From assembly GCF_002234675.1 (NCBI RefSeq), contig NC_019859.2:9079983-9143982 (forward strand): a stretch of 64,000 nt of DNA, written 5' to 3'. The stretch's first letter is position 1, and every line of letters begins with the position of its first letter. The translations under genes and the position numbers were made by a program. The DNA is from Oryzias latipes. Taxonomy: Eukaryota > Chordata > Actinopteri > Beloniformes > Adrianichthyidae. Positions 40,001 to 49,700 of this stretch are shown one piece after another. The notes below the pieces were generated by a model. The model did not search any database. It had not been told where the DNA came from and saw only the letters and a list, made by a program, of their open reading frames with translations.

Positions 40001-41897
40001 CTTCCAGTTTCTATCTTAGTTATTATAAACAATAGAGATTAGATTTTTGAAAGACTGTAGATAAATTCTCTGTATGGTAATACCTGGTAGTCTCAGGCTC
40101 TGTGACGTCTCCTCTGAAACTTGCATTCAGCTGCTTTTCTCTGGTTAGCAGGTCATCAACAAGGTTCTGTCTTCTGTCAGCTTCTGCCTGCATTCTGATT
40201 TGAGCTTGTTAAGAAACAATTTATTATAATATTCATTTATTAGAGCATTGTCTATGTCCTCCTGTCTATCAGAGAGAAGGAAAAAAAAAGTCCAGTTAAA
40301 CAATCTTTTAAATCCACTAAAACTACAGTTCCCAGAGCCCCATCCCTTCACATTTGGTATTATTGAAAGGTCCTAAATGACCTCTGTAGATACCACAAGA
40401 AGTCAGTAATTTGCTTTGGTTGGGAGATGTTCCATTTTAGAATGTCCCCTACAGAGGACGAATTTACATTGCTAGTCAAGAGGATACTATATTGCAAATA
40501 AAGGATGTTTCCTTCTTTTGCATAACTCTACCGCCCTCTGTAGGAATTCCACTGTTACTGCAAGCTGAGAAAACACTCCAGGAATGATTCTAATGCAAGT
40601 CCCATGACTCTCTGTGCTTGGGTATTGTAATTGGAAAGGATACATTCGCCGAGATGAAGATGTTCGCAACAAGCTGTCTTTAAGCTGGGCGTTATTCTGC
40701 TTCAGTTTCTGGAGTGAAGCCCGTAATGTCATGTTTATCTGGAGAAACAAACAAATGCAAAAAAAACAAAACACTTTTGTATACAATTAGGCAAATCACA
40801 GGTTTAATTTTCATTGAATATGAATATCCAGGACCATACCTTAGAAGGGTTTCCCCCTGTTCTCTGCTGTCTGTTCCTCTCATGAATGTTTTCTGCTATT
40901 TCCTGTGCTAGACGGCACGTGGCATCATAATTCTGTAACCTACAAATGAAAAGACTTCATTAAATGCAAGTCTCTACACTTTAGAAGTGCATACGATGCC
41001 AGACAAATCCGAAGGACTAAAATTAGAGCATTTTGACAATTTTCAGAGTGGATTTTAGGAAACAGCAGCGGTATAAAAACCTTTTGAACAAACATTTATT
41101 TACTCAGCTGGAATTAAGAGGTTTACAGGGAGGAGAGGTGAAGAAGGTGGAGGACTTTAGGTAGTTAGAATCTGGAAAAGAGGTGGGAAAGCCTGTGCAA
41201 GCAGGTTGAAGCGGATGGAGGAAGGATTCAGGCCAAATGTCAAGAATAGTAACAGAAAAAATGAAAATAAATGTGTAGAAGAAGGTGAGAGCAGCCATGT
41301 TGTTGATTTAGAGAATCTGAGAAAGAGACAGGATGCAAAACTGAAGGAAACCGAGCTGAATATGTTTACGTTCTCTTTAGAAGATCGATGGAATCAGGAA
41401 TGAAAACATCAGAGAATCCGTTTATATTAGGTGTTTTTGGAGATAAACAGGGAAGCAGGTTAAGAAGAGGAACATAAATTAAGTATACTGTCCTAAGTTT
41501 TCACATCCATGTGTAGCAGACGTTTTTTCTTTTCACAAACACATTCAAACGTAACATTAAAGTATACGACTTTCGCCGGTTTGTTTTCCCCGTTTCTGAA
41601 GCTAAATCTTTGGACTTTCTTAGCATTACGTTGTTTAACAACTAATAACTTAAAGAAATCTCAGAAAAATCAAGTCAAACAGACATTACTATATAAAATG
41701 CTTCTCCTAAAACACAAAAATAACTTTTCTACTAAATATTTATGTGGCTGTTTTTGGCTAATCTCTTCAAGGAACTAGCTACTAAGGCTAACTGCTAGCA
41801 AAGCAGTTTTTAAAGATTAAAAACCGGCATTTTCCTGGAACTGATCCACTCTTTTGTTAAGAACAGATATCATTTCCTACCAAAGGTCTTGAGACAT
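13031..41897 (-). CDS. stx8: Syntaxin-8, complete, eight coding exons (238 aa)
   Basis: Syntaxin-8 is a tail-anchored Qc-SNARE of endosomal fusion that pairs with syntaxin-7, Vti1b and VAMP8. Exons read on the minus strand: 41897-41881, 40939-40840, 40738-40644, 40194-40084, 36026-35893, 34075-33983, 23034-22933, 13095-13031. All borders are GT-AG, the phases join, and the 717 nt encode 238 aa (human 236). The N-terminal helices begin MSQDLWLQNYDATCRLAQEI. Exon 5 carries a small Gly/Ala/Ser-rich linker and NPWLINESEETRG. The SNARE helix spans about residues 148-210, with the zero-layer glutamine at Q182 in ELDEQNEIIDDL. A single transmembrane anchor covers about 219-236 and ends VWPM. Residue 218, at the exon 7/8 junction, reads Trp where human has Gly. 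A CRE lies about 77 bp upstream of the ATG. Confidence 0.95.
15692..15716. repeat. Perfect short hairpin (11-bp stem, 3-nt loop)
   Basis: CCTACTGAAAA, then CAT, then TTTTCAGTAGG. The arms are exact reverse complements and are flanked by A-rich sequence on the left and T-rich on the right, which could extend the stem with a bulge. It could be a tiny inverted-repeat element or a chance palindrome. Confidence 0.8.
15849..16155 (+). mobile_element. tRNA-headed dispersed repeat (SINE-like), diverged copy
   Basis: The head 'ggctgtgcggtgctgtagtg...cgcctcacagcgagaagg...ggttcgaaccc' has tRNA-like A- and B-box spacing. It is followed by 'tttctgtatgg...tgcatgttc', 'ctctaaattgtcc' and the tail 'aggataggccagcaaccccatgaccct'. 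The same architecture occurs at 35040-35421 (minus) and 62601-63195. Confidence 0.75.
16470..17015. mobile_element. Inverted-repeat element, 546 bp (MITE-like)
   Basis: The left end, CCATTGACTGTATACAAGAA, matches the reverse complement of the right end, CCATTGACTGTATCTGAGAA. The similarity continues for about 35 bp (CTGGAC.GAGT.AG). The interior has no long ORF. It contains an RFX-like GTTGCCATAGAAAC at 16855-16868. The family was not identified. Confidence 0.65.
20478..20735 (+). mobile_element. tRNA-derived SINE (V-SINE/HE-like), copy A
   Basis: The tRNA-like head has a degenerate B box ('ggtcgatttcc'). It is followed by the diagnostic block 'gaagtgtccttgggcaa.acactgaacc', 'ttggcgccagtgttcggcag' and the tail 'gtaaagcgctttgg...agcgctata'. 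Two further copies lie at 25040-25305 and 62791-63036. The V-SINE/HE label is recalled from fish repeats and was not verified by a search. Confidence 0.8.
22229..22276 (+). repeat. 24-bp tandem duplication
   Basis: GAGTCTGAATGACAAACTAA occurs at 22231-22250 and again at 22255-22274 with no mismatch. This indicates a recent local duplication inside stx8 intron 7. Confidence 0.9.
23169..23373 (-). mobile_element. piggyBac-like MITE, 205 bp, TTAA-flanked (copy 2)
   Basis: TTAA lies at 23165-23168 and 23374-23377. The terminal inverted repeats begin CCCTTGTGATATCTTAG at the left and, reversed, CCCTTGTGCTATCCTAG at the right. It is the reverse-orientation sister of 8825-9029, exactly the same length and similar throughout, including the TGGGTC/GACCCA stem. 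Confidence 0.87.
25040..25305 (+). mobile_element. tRNA-derived SINE (V-SINE/HE-like), copy B with TG microsatellite
   Basis: It carries 'agtccttgaggaagacactgaacccc', 'ggttggcgcca' and the tail 'gtaaagtgctttaggcc...aaagtgctataaa', as in the other two copies but more diverged. The 'tgtgtgaatgtgtg' part has expanded to a perfect TG run at about 25204-25226. Confidence 0.75.
27737..27775 (+). repeat. GCA/GCG triplet repeat
   Basis: A run of GCAGCAGCGGCAGCAGCGGCGGCA type in stx8 intron 6. It gives a poly-Ala or poly-Ser/Gln-like ORF by frame, but has no exon context. It is a simple repeat. Confidence 0.85.
29436..29484 (+). repeat. 15-bp direct repeat around a short T-rich insert
   Basis: TGACTGGCAAAGTTA occurs at 29436-29450 and again at 29470-29484, separated by 19 T-rich bases. 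This could be a tandem duplication with filler or a target-site duplication left around a short insert. Confidence 0.8.
29612..29765 (-). mobile_element. Fragment of the tRNA-headed dispersed repeat
   Basis: On the minus strand it carries the conserved 3' half: 'aacatgttgtataggtt', 'aaattgtcc', 'gactggcgacctgtct' and 'gggatagactccagcagcccca'. The tRNA-like head is missing, so the copy is 5'-truncated. Confidence 0.7.
33461..33639. mobile_element. Fold-back hAT-like MITE
   Basis: It begins CAGGGGTCCCCAAAACCAGG and then 'cctggagtgccggtgtcctgc'. The right half is the diverged inverse ('gtaggacaccggccctcgaggc', 'ttgggggcctcc'), so most of the element can fold on itself around a centre near 33545-33560. 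CAGGGGTC ends are typical of hAT non-autonomous elements in fish. Confidence 0.7.
34825..34878 (+). repeat. Fragment of a common fish interspersed repeat ('acttatactg...aaaatacggta')
   Basis: The 'gcgacttacactctggagtgacttatactgtactccagaaaatacggta' pattern is familiar from many teleost introns. A related piece occurs near 43372-43385. The family name is not known to me. Confidence 0.5.
35040..35421 (-). mobile_element. tRNA-headed dispersed repeat (SINE-like), best-preserved copy
   Basis: Read on the minus strand: 'taggctgcacggtggagcag', 'gcgctcttgcctcacagcaag', B-box-like 'ggttcaagtcccgg', 'tgtggagtttgcatg', 'ccggcttcctcccaccgtc', 'ttaattggtcactctaaattgtcc' and 'gggataggctccggcagccccgtgacccc'. 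The head folds like a tRNA with a Val-type CAC anticodon loop (inference). Not a functional tRNA gene. Confidence 0.85.
35805..35830. repeat. Perfect 26-bp palindrome
   Basis: GAATGATAAAAA, then AA, then TTTTTATCATTC. The 12-bp arms are exact. It lies in stx8 intron 5, 63 bases beyond the exon 5 donor. Confidence 0.85.
36620..36748 (-). mobile_element. Short MITE with TACCTCTTA ends (copy 1)
   Basis: The ends are 'ttacctcttaaga' and, reversed, 'ttataacttcttaaga'. On the minus strand the interior ('tttgagctaaccctgt', 'gcagaattaact', 'aaaatgtgatgc', 'catgtggacgcca') matches 39051-39188. Confidence 0.65.
39051..39188 (+). mobile_element. Short MITE with TAACCTCTTA ends (copy 2, 138 bp)
   Basis: It begins TAACCTCTTA and ends TAAGAGGTTA, so the terminal inverted repeats are perfect over 10 bp. 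The interior matches 36620-36748 in opposite orientation. The left flank reads TTTAACC, which would fit a TTAA target; the right TTAC may be a decayed one. Confidence 0.72.
40195..41880 (-). other. stx8 introns 1-3 region (contains exons 2 and 3)
   Basis: The introns are 40195-40643, 40739-40839 (101 nt) and 40940-41880. They hold unremarkable AT-rich sequence, and no repeat or extra exon stood out. Confidence 0.55.
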
Positions 41898-41973
41898 TGT
41901 GACAACAATTAGATATAAAGAATAAATTCCACGGAATAAGGTCGTAATCCCAAAAAGTCACTTGTTTTGATTG

Positions 41974-41981
41974 TGACGTCA
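41974..41981. promoter_or_regulatory. Full palindromic CRE (TGACGTCA) upstream of stx8
   Basis: TGACGTCA is the consensus CREB/ATF site. It sits 77 bp upstream of the stx8 initiator ATG, in a locally GC-richer stretch (41970-42030) that reads like a TATA-less promoter. Confidence 0.7.
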
Positions 41982-43672
41982 CGACTACGGCAAGCGGTGT
42001 GCTACATCCGTTCGCGCTGCTCATAATGCCGCAAAGGGAATTCATGAATGTTCTCCCCCACTTAGGTATGACTTTTTAACAAATTATTAGTTTGTATCAA
42101 ATGTAATTTATATTTAAAAAACGGTGTTTATTTTCAGATGTCTGAAACAGATTTCGTTTAAATCAATCAGATTATGTGTTCTCCTATTCTGAACAAAAGT
42201 ATTAACATCCCACTCTGACCATTTTTTGTTCTATTGTAAAAGCGTTTCCTGATGTTTGTTGATTATTATTATTCCGTTTTTAGTCAAAATTAAGCAAACA
42301 AACAAACACAAAATAAGTGTCTGTTTTTACAACATAGTTTCTGCAGAGCGGTAGGAGTTTGTTAGAATTTGTCTCTGAGATACAGGAGGGACTGTTGGTG
42401 TGGAGTAAGCCCATCCCACTTCCCAACATCCATCTGTTGACTCGTTTTCCACTAGCTTACACCTGTAGATTTTTCTTGAGGCTCACAAAAAACCCTGAAG
42501 GAAAACAAAAAGAAACATTTTAATCAGGTTGTTGTACAGAAAAAATTATTTATTATTACTATTACTTTTTGTTCATTTTTTCACAACTGTATGTCCTTAC
42601 GTGAGCCATGACGTTGGTAAAACAGAGAAAAAGAGATTAGTTTTTGAGCCATTTTGTCTTTATTCTACAACAAGAGAATGAAAGTAGAAAAATCCAGTTA
42701 TGTGTTTGCTTTGTGACTTTTTTTTGTTTTAAATATGCCTTTCAAAAATCAATTGCATAATTTGGTGTAATTAATGGTAAAATAAACATAATAAGGGCAG
42801 CTAAAAGATACATAACTTTATTTTCAATTTTGTCTATTTAAAAAAAAGCGTAATTGAAAATGCTCATTTATTTAACTGAAGAGGACAAATACTGAAAAAA
42901 AGACCACAAGCACAAATTACATATCCGTTTTTGTGGTTTACGCTTCTTTATCACACATGTATAAAGCAAAAGGAAATCTATACATCTTAAGAAGACCAGA
43001 TGAAAAAAAAAAAGTTTTAATTCTAAGCAGCAAAAAAATATTCTAAGAATTGTCTTCAAACATGTCAGTCTAATTCTGAGTGACCTATTTTCACCCTCCT
43101 CTTGTTATGCTCACCTCTGTTTTCCTTAGAGTAAACTGAAACGACAGATCAACAGCATGTCTTGTTCATGAGTGTTTTTAAAGTTCACATCAGTAGGACC
43201 CACAAGAGAGGTAAGTGGTTGTAAAGGTTTTATGTTTCATAGCCAAACAGTGGTCGTGTTTGAGTAAAAACACACGAGATGTGTAAAGACAACAGAGGTT
43301 GGAAGACTTCTTGGAATACAGCAGTTTGACATTTTGAATTCATACACCACAGTTTCGTGGAATTAAGAAATCGGAAAATACAGTAGGTCTCACCTGTTTT
43401 TATTTATGTATTTATTTATTTTTTAAACTTATCAGAATAAAAGTTTGCATCTTATACTATGTGAAAATGACCAAATGAAAGGGAACCACAAATGTTTTTG
43501 AGCAGCTCGATCCAAAAATGTACTAAATATTGCCTACGTTTTAACACAGATTGAATAGTTTTAATGGCTTTTTTGTTTTGTTGTTGTTTTTGTGATAGAC
43601 GTGACACTGTTAATATGTTCATTGTGTTCTTGGAAACAGAAGTTAGGGTTGGCAAAGGTAAACCAGAACAAA
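41982..43672. other. Intergenic space between divergent stx8 and the TBC1D24-like gene
   Basis: About 1.7 kb, AT-rich. It holds a diverged copy of the 'CACTCC' transposon (42205-42425), poly-A and poly-T runs, and at the right edge the motifs of the TBC1D24-like promoter. Confidence 0.6.
42205..42425 (+). mobile_element. Diverged copy of the 'CACTCC' inverted-repeat transposon
   Basis: 'atcccactctgaccatttttt', 'gtaaaagc', 'acaacatagtttctgcagagcggtag' and 'gttagaatttgtctc' align in order with 53646-53945 and 11002-11450. The right end is not clear. Confidence 0.55.
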
Positions 43673-43716
43673 GACGTCACTCGGCCACGTGACGGCAGTC
43701 CGGAGATTCATATAAA
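43673..43716 (+). promoter_or_regulatory. Core promoter motifs of the TBC1D24-like gene: CRE-like, E-box and TATA
   Basis: GACGTCAC (43673-43680), CACGTG E-box (43686-43691) and TATAAA (43711-43716) occur in order over 44 bp. The TATA lies 82 bp upstream of the chosen ATG at 43798. The spacing fits a TATA promoter with a 5' UTR of about 50 nt. This is inferred; no transcript data were available. Confidence 0.6.
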
Positions 43717-43797
43717 GCCCTGATCCTCCAAATGAGCATCTGGTAACTTGAGCCGTTTCGTCTTGGAATTCTTGGTGGGTTTATTTTCTGTCCTAAC

Positions 43798-46700
43798 ATG
43801 AGACTTGAGATGATTCAAGTTTCAAGGACACCAGGGTTCTCCAACTTAGGAAACATGAATTCATTTTCACATATTTCCACTGATCAGGACTTTAGCTCAA
43901 TGGCAACGGACAGAAGACAAAGATCGCGTTCACAATATGACTCAGAGGAGAGTAAAAGCATTGAATCGCAGAAACAGACAGAGGAAATCAGTGTCAGACC
44001 TCGCTCCAGGTAGGTTTTCCTTTTCAACTTTAATTTTCTGGCATTTTAATGAACTGCATGCTCTGTATTTACTTATTGTCAACCGTTCATGTTAAGTGCA
44101 TTTTCATTACTCCAATGACTAATGTCATAAATGACAACTTTTTTTTAGGTCATTTTACAGTTTTGAGATGTCAGAACAGTCTTCTAACCACAGCATGGAG
44201 AGCTTTTTAAGGTCCAGTCCTCTGAGGCAGAAAGCAAGCACAGTGTTTAAGAGTCTGGCACCCAAAAAGGAGGATGTGTCTGGAGTTCATGTCACTTCAA
44301 GGGGAATAAAGCCTAAACTGAACAAGCATTCACACTCAAGTGAGCTCGATGGTACTGACAGAATGCACATCATTGAAACCTCTGAAGAAATAAACAGAAT
44401 TTCTTTAATTAATAGTTTGTGTGCATGTTTTCCCAGGCGGTAAAAGCAGTGCCAAACCGATGATAACTATCTCTGAGTTGGACAGTTGGGACATCTGCTC
44501 CAGTTCTGGGATGAAGTATGGACAGTTTGTGGACTGGGAGAAAATCGATCCTGAATCTGCTAGTAAATACCAGCAGATCCTCAACAGTGAACATAAACAG
44601 CTAAAAGCTATGGGCCGACAGGGGTTCTGGGCCATGCCGCACACCCTAAGAGCCAAAGCTTACTATCATATCATCCACTGCTTCACTTGCAGGTGAGACT
44701 GTTACATCAGTCACCACAGCTTTGCATTTATTTACTATGAACATTCTGAGTGTGCAGATCACTTTGCACTGTTTACTTTAAATCTGCTACTTTTACTATT
44801 CTGCAGCAAAGCTAATGCTCCAGACAGAGAAGTCTACTACGAACTGGCCAAGAAGCTTTTTGGCGAGCAGAAACTCAGCAACCATCCGGTCCCAGAGTAC
44901 ATGGAAGACGGAGACATACCAAGGTACCCACAACCATCAAAATATGTCCTATTTTGTTTTTATAGCAAGACATAAAGCTGGCGTTGACATCCAAACTTTC
45001 AACCGTTAGACAACCCATGACCAGTTTATAGTTTCTAAGTATATTTGTTGAATTTGTGACCAGCTGGAGCCAGAATATTCAAAGCATTTATCAAGTTGCT
45101 CTAAACATCAAAAGGAAGGATAATTTAACTTCTATTCACTAAAGCTATAGACACACCGGATATGTGATGGACGTGGGTTCTTGAACGCATGTTTAGCCCA
45201 TGGTGTTCACAAGCAGGGAGGTGCTTCTTCTTGTTTTTGTATACTGTTTACTAGTGCATGTCCACCACATTAAGTTGGAAGTGGCTTGATGTGAAATGTC
45301 TAAGTGGTGCAAATCTTGCAAATCTAGTTTCAGACATTTCCTTTACAGCTCTGTTCTGATAAATTAAAGACTTGGTGTCTTATAATTCCAGTCGGGCACC
45401 AAGCGCAATGATTAATTCAATGATCCATTTTCAAACTGTTGGTACTTTTGTGAATTAAAAGGAACGCCATCCATATTTCACTACCAAATCCGAGTCCCCT
45501 GTTGGTCAAAGTTCAACTTTCTAACATGTGTTCAATGTCCACGCATTTTGTACCAAGAACCAAAAAACGGTTGTTGAAATTTGGGTAGCTTTGAATGCAG
45601 AAGCCCGAATCGTGCGTTTACATCCGTGTTTACATGGACTTTTCCCTGGTGGTCATTTGAACGTGCATTGCCGAGCGAGATGGGAATGTATCTTTGCAGG
45701 AAATTCTCCTAGAAATTAGTTAGTTAACACAAAGCTGGAGCTTGTAGGGTTGTCAAACACAAGGCAATCACAATGTTGCATTTGGGCAAAAGGGGCAATT
45801 GAGGGTTACTTAAAACACTGGAAAGTAAATAGCAAATAGAAAATTATGACATAACAGCATAAACCCTAAAGACCATGACCTAGATTTATCCTGGTTCATG
45901 ATCTTGGTTAGATTGCATAAAATCCTATACAATTTTTCAACAAGATACTGGGCTTGACCTGAAGACTCATGAAAAAATGCTTCTTGGTGGATTGGTGTTC
46001 AGGATTATTCAGGGTGATAGAAATGTCTTTAATTGATTGCTTTCTTTGTAGATACTGTCTAAACAAAGCAGGTCTGAACTCTGTTAAAAAGATCCTCCTG
46101 TGCATCGGCAACTACTTTCCAGAGATGAACTACTGCCCCATCCTCCCAGCCTTGGTGTCTGTCATGCTCCACTTTAGCGAGGACGAAGCAGAGTGTTTCT
46201 TCAGCGTGTCGCGGCTCATCTGCTACAAAGACACCAACAAGCGTTACATTGACCAGACCTTCCTCACCTACCGCGCCTCCTGCATGACATTCGGGGACAT
46301 TGCCAATAGATGTTGCAAAGGCATTCGTAAGCTGATTGCCAGCTCTCACCAGAACCTTTTTGAGTTCTACTCTGACTGGATCATGTGGATATTTGCTGAC
46401 CTTCCATTCACATATGCCATCAGAGTTCTGGATGTGTACTTACTTGAGGGCTACAAGGTTCTCTACAGGTTTGTAGCTGAAGTTAGTTTAAATGAATTAA
46501 CTTTTGGCAAAACCATTATTTTCACAAAAAAACGCAATAAATGACATTTGAAACTGTTCTTTGTAGAGTGGCTTTGGCTTTGCTGGATCTCTACAAAGTT
46601 TCCGTCTCCTCTCGAGTTGCTGACGTGCAGGACTTCAGAACTGATATGAAACGTTTTGTTCAGAGTGTGGACCGCTATTGCACAGTTGAGAACCTTCTGG

Positions 46701-49700
46701 AAAGAGCCTTCATGATTCCAATGGCCACCAGGGCCGAGCTTAACCTTCTTTTTAATGCCAACAAGGATTCACTCATCCAGAAAGGTGTCAGTAAAGACCA
46801 AAAGAGGTATTTTCACATTTTTAACCAGGACTTAGAAATTCAAAGAATTAGCTAAAAGGAGCACACATTTTTGTAGTTTTGTGCATCTTTGATTCATTAG
46901 AGTCCTGTTTTTAAATAACACTGCATCTTTTTTTCCCCAAAGGCAAACAGTGGAGACAGAGGATTTCACCAACTTCTTCTCCAGTATTGTTACAAAAGTA
47001 GAGATGAGAGTCATCTGGGCCTGGATTCCAGAGCGATTTGCTCTTTTCAGTCCCGTTCAGCTGTTCAGTACAGCTGAGCATGAAAGAAGTCTTGCTTCGT
47101 AAGTAACTGTTATATTTAATAGTATAAAAGAACTGCCTAAAATTGCGTTAGAACATATGCAGTACAGACAGAAGCTGCATTGAACCCTCAGCTTTATTGC
47201 TGTCATGTTATTGCCATCATAGATTAAGTTATTCTGGAACGTTGTCTACTAAACATAATTCTTGTGCTTGTAGCAGTCGATGGGGAAGAGAAGTGTATTT
47301 GCACCATCAATATTTAGGTTGGGTGGAAAAATCAGCTCATTAACAGTTGACAGAAAACTTCTGGTTTATTTTTCCTATTTAATAGATGCCTCTCAGTAAA
47401 GAAGCTAAGGGTAATTTCAATATATTAGTTAAAATAAAATACTTTAGTTCAGAGTTATTGTTTGCATCCTTAAAATAATTGATTTTTACTCTTCCTTCAT
47501 TTTATAGGAGTGTTCATAGTTTTAGAGCTTAAAACTAAGGGGACATTCAAAGACACTGCTTAAATTTATGAGTTGATTATTTGTTTTTTTCACTCATTTA
47601 GGTTGTACTCGCATGTGGAAGGACATGAACCAGTGGTCCTGATAATCAAAACAATGGATGAAGAGGTGGCACTCTAGTTTTAAAATAAATAATTATGTGT
47701 GCTTTTTGTTTATATCTGAAAAAAATCCTGTTATAAGTGAAAGCCAGTGTTTCTAAAGTTGGTTTTATTTCAACACAATATCAATTCTCATTTCTCAGGT
47801 GTTTGGCGCCTTCTTGTCCACAGATGTGAGAGAAAGAAACCAACACAACTCTCAGACGCCAATGTATTTTGGAACTGGAGAGTGTTTTGTGTTTACGGTG
47901 AGCTTGGTGTTGGTAGATGCCTTCTGTAACCTAAATGTAAACATGTTAAACAACTAAATACCAGGCATTTTGGTGAACGGACACCAAGAAAAATTCCCAA
48001 GTACCTTTGTGTATTGTGTGGTTTAGCTTTTAAAATATCTCTGCTCTGCCCCTCCGTTCTGGCACCGGGACCCTTCCTTGCTGGCTGTCTCTCGGCGCCA
48101 CGAGGCTCTGGCCTCCAACTACGGCTGGCTTGCCGTTTCTGGCTGCCCGGCCGCTCTGGGAGGGGGGGCGCCTACCGCGGCCGGCTGGGGGGCCGGTCGC
48201 TCGGGGGAGCCTTCTCCCCCGGTTGTGCCCATCCGCCCGCTCCTCCCCGCTCTCACCCAAACAAATATTGCACACAGGCACATAGGGCCCCGGGATCTGG
48301 ATGGGAGGGGTATGCTGGTGGGGCTCACTGGGGATGCCCCTCTCTGGGTTCTCGTTGGCACCCGCCCTCCTCCCCGCTTTTTACTTGCATATTAGACACT
48401 CTGATTCCTCTAGGGCCTTGTGGAGAGGGTCTGGTGGAGGGGGGCACGGTGAAACATCCGTGCTCACCTTTCGCTGGCCCCCCCCACAATTTTAACTTCC
48501 TCTGTAGACACACACACTGCATGCTAGCAGCACACACACAGCAAATACACACCACTCACAGAGGGACTCCGGAGTGGGGGGCTTTGCGGCTTGGCAGCGG
48601 TGGAGCCCCCCACACTGGTGACCTCCTATTTTACCTGCAGCACACACACAGCACTCCCACACCTCCATACATGGGTGGGGTCGGGGGGGGGCGGCCGGTC
48701 TTCACCCGCCTGGTCCTCTCAGGGCGGCCGGGCTTATGGGTATCCTGTCGGCTGCGGGAAGGGTCGGGCATACGGCGCTGGGGGTCGGCCGGCTGGGGGG
48801 GGGGTCACTGCGTGGCGGCGGGGGTGGGGAGGGTAACCAGATGATTGTGAGTATGTGTGTGTGAGCGCATGGGTAGGACGGACCTGGGGGCTGGCTCGCT
48901 GGGACCCTCTGGGGCTTTCTGGGGAGGGGGGCTCAGATATTATGGCAGGGGGGGGGGGGGGTTGTAGTGCGTAGGGTTTTAGGGTTATGGGGGGTGGCTG
49001 TGGGTGGCTGTGGGTGCGTGGCGATCCCTGGGTTGCTAAGGTTGCGTGCCTGGGCTGGCTTGCGGAGACGGGGCGCCGGTCGGGTGGTGGCCGACTCATG
49101 GGTTCCGGGGGCCCTGGCTTCGTCCCTGGCCTTTGTCTCGGTGTCCGGCGCCCGGTGGCCCCCATGGCTGCCGCCTGGTACGGCTAAGCGCTCCTGTCTT
49201 GTGGCCTGGGGGCCGGACACTGGGTTCGCTTGTGCCTCTGGGCATTGGGGGGGCCCCTGTAGGGGGGCCCTCTCTGTGCCTGGCTGGTGGGGTGGGTGGT
49301 CCCCTCCTCCTCCCCTCCCGGGCTGCCTGGGTCCGGATGCTGGGGGGGCTTCTGGCCTGGGGGGCTCTCCTCCCCTCTCCTGGTCTGGCTGGTCTGGCTG
49401 GGTAGGATCTGGCTCCCTTTATGAACACACGGTTCACGTCGGCAGCATGCATGTATCTCCACCCCCACGTGCACGTGCACACTGCCACACTGCTCCCTGT
49501 CTGCTTCATCCCTCCTCCTTACCTACAGTGTATTGATGGACAGATTTTTTTCGCTCATCTTAGTGTCAGATTTTCACCTTTTATGTAACATTCGTCTTTC
49601 CAGCAGATCTGGTATAATTGTTACAACTTAAAATAATAACTTATTCAAATCAGTGCTTGTATCCCCCACCTTTTCACCTTTCTTCCTTTTACTCTCTTCC

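Larger units (their letters stand above)
36027..40083 (-). other. stx8 intron 4 (4.1 kb)
   Basis: AT-rich intron with two copies of a short inverted-repeat element (36620-36748 and 39051-39188) and a stretch at 39365-39435 related to 8025-8145. A 190-aa ORF at 37670-38242 has low-complexity content, no recognisable domain and no splice context. Confidence 0.6.

Noticed and set aside
40145..40351. stx8 exon 4 starting at 40255 and reading straight through (frame ending in TLLMTC-stop)
   Set aside because: The frame hits a stop. The acceptor at 40195 gives IMQAEADRRQNLVDDLL, which fits syntaxin-8 and keeps phase.
46059..46349. 96-codon minus-strand ORF in the TBC1D24-like exon 5
   Set aside because: Antisense shadow of the TBC coding exon.
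48967..49536. 189-codon and overlapping ORFs in the GC-rich island
   Set aside because: Open on several frames and both strands at once, as expected where stop codons are rare. Amino-acid text is low complexity.
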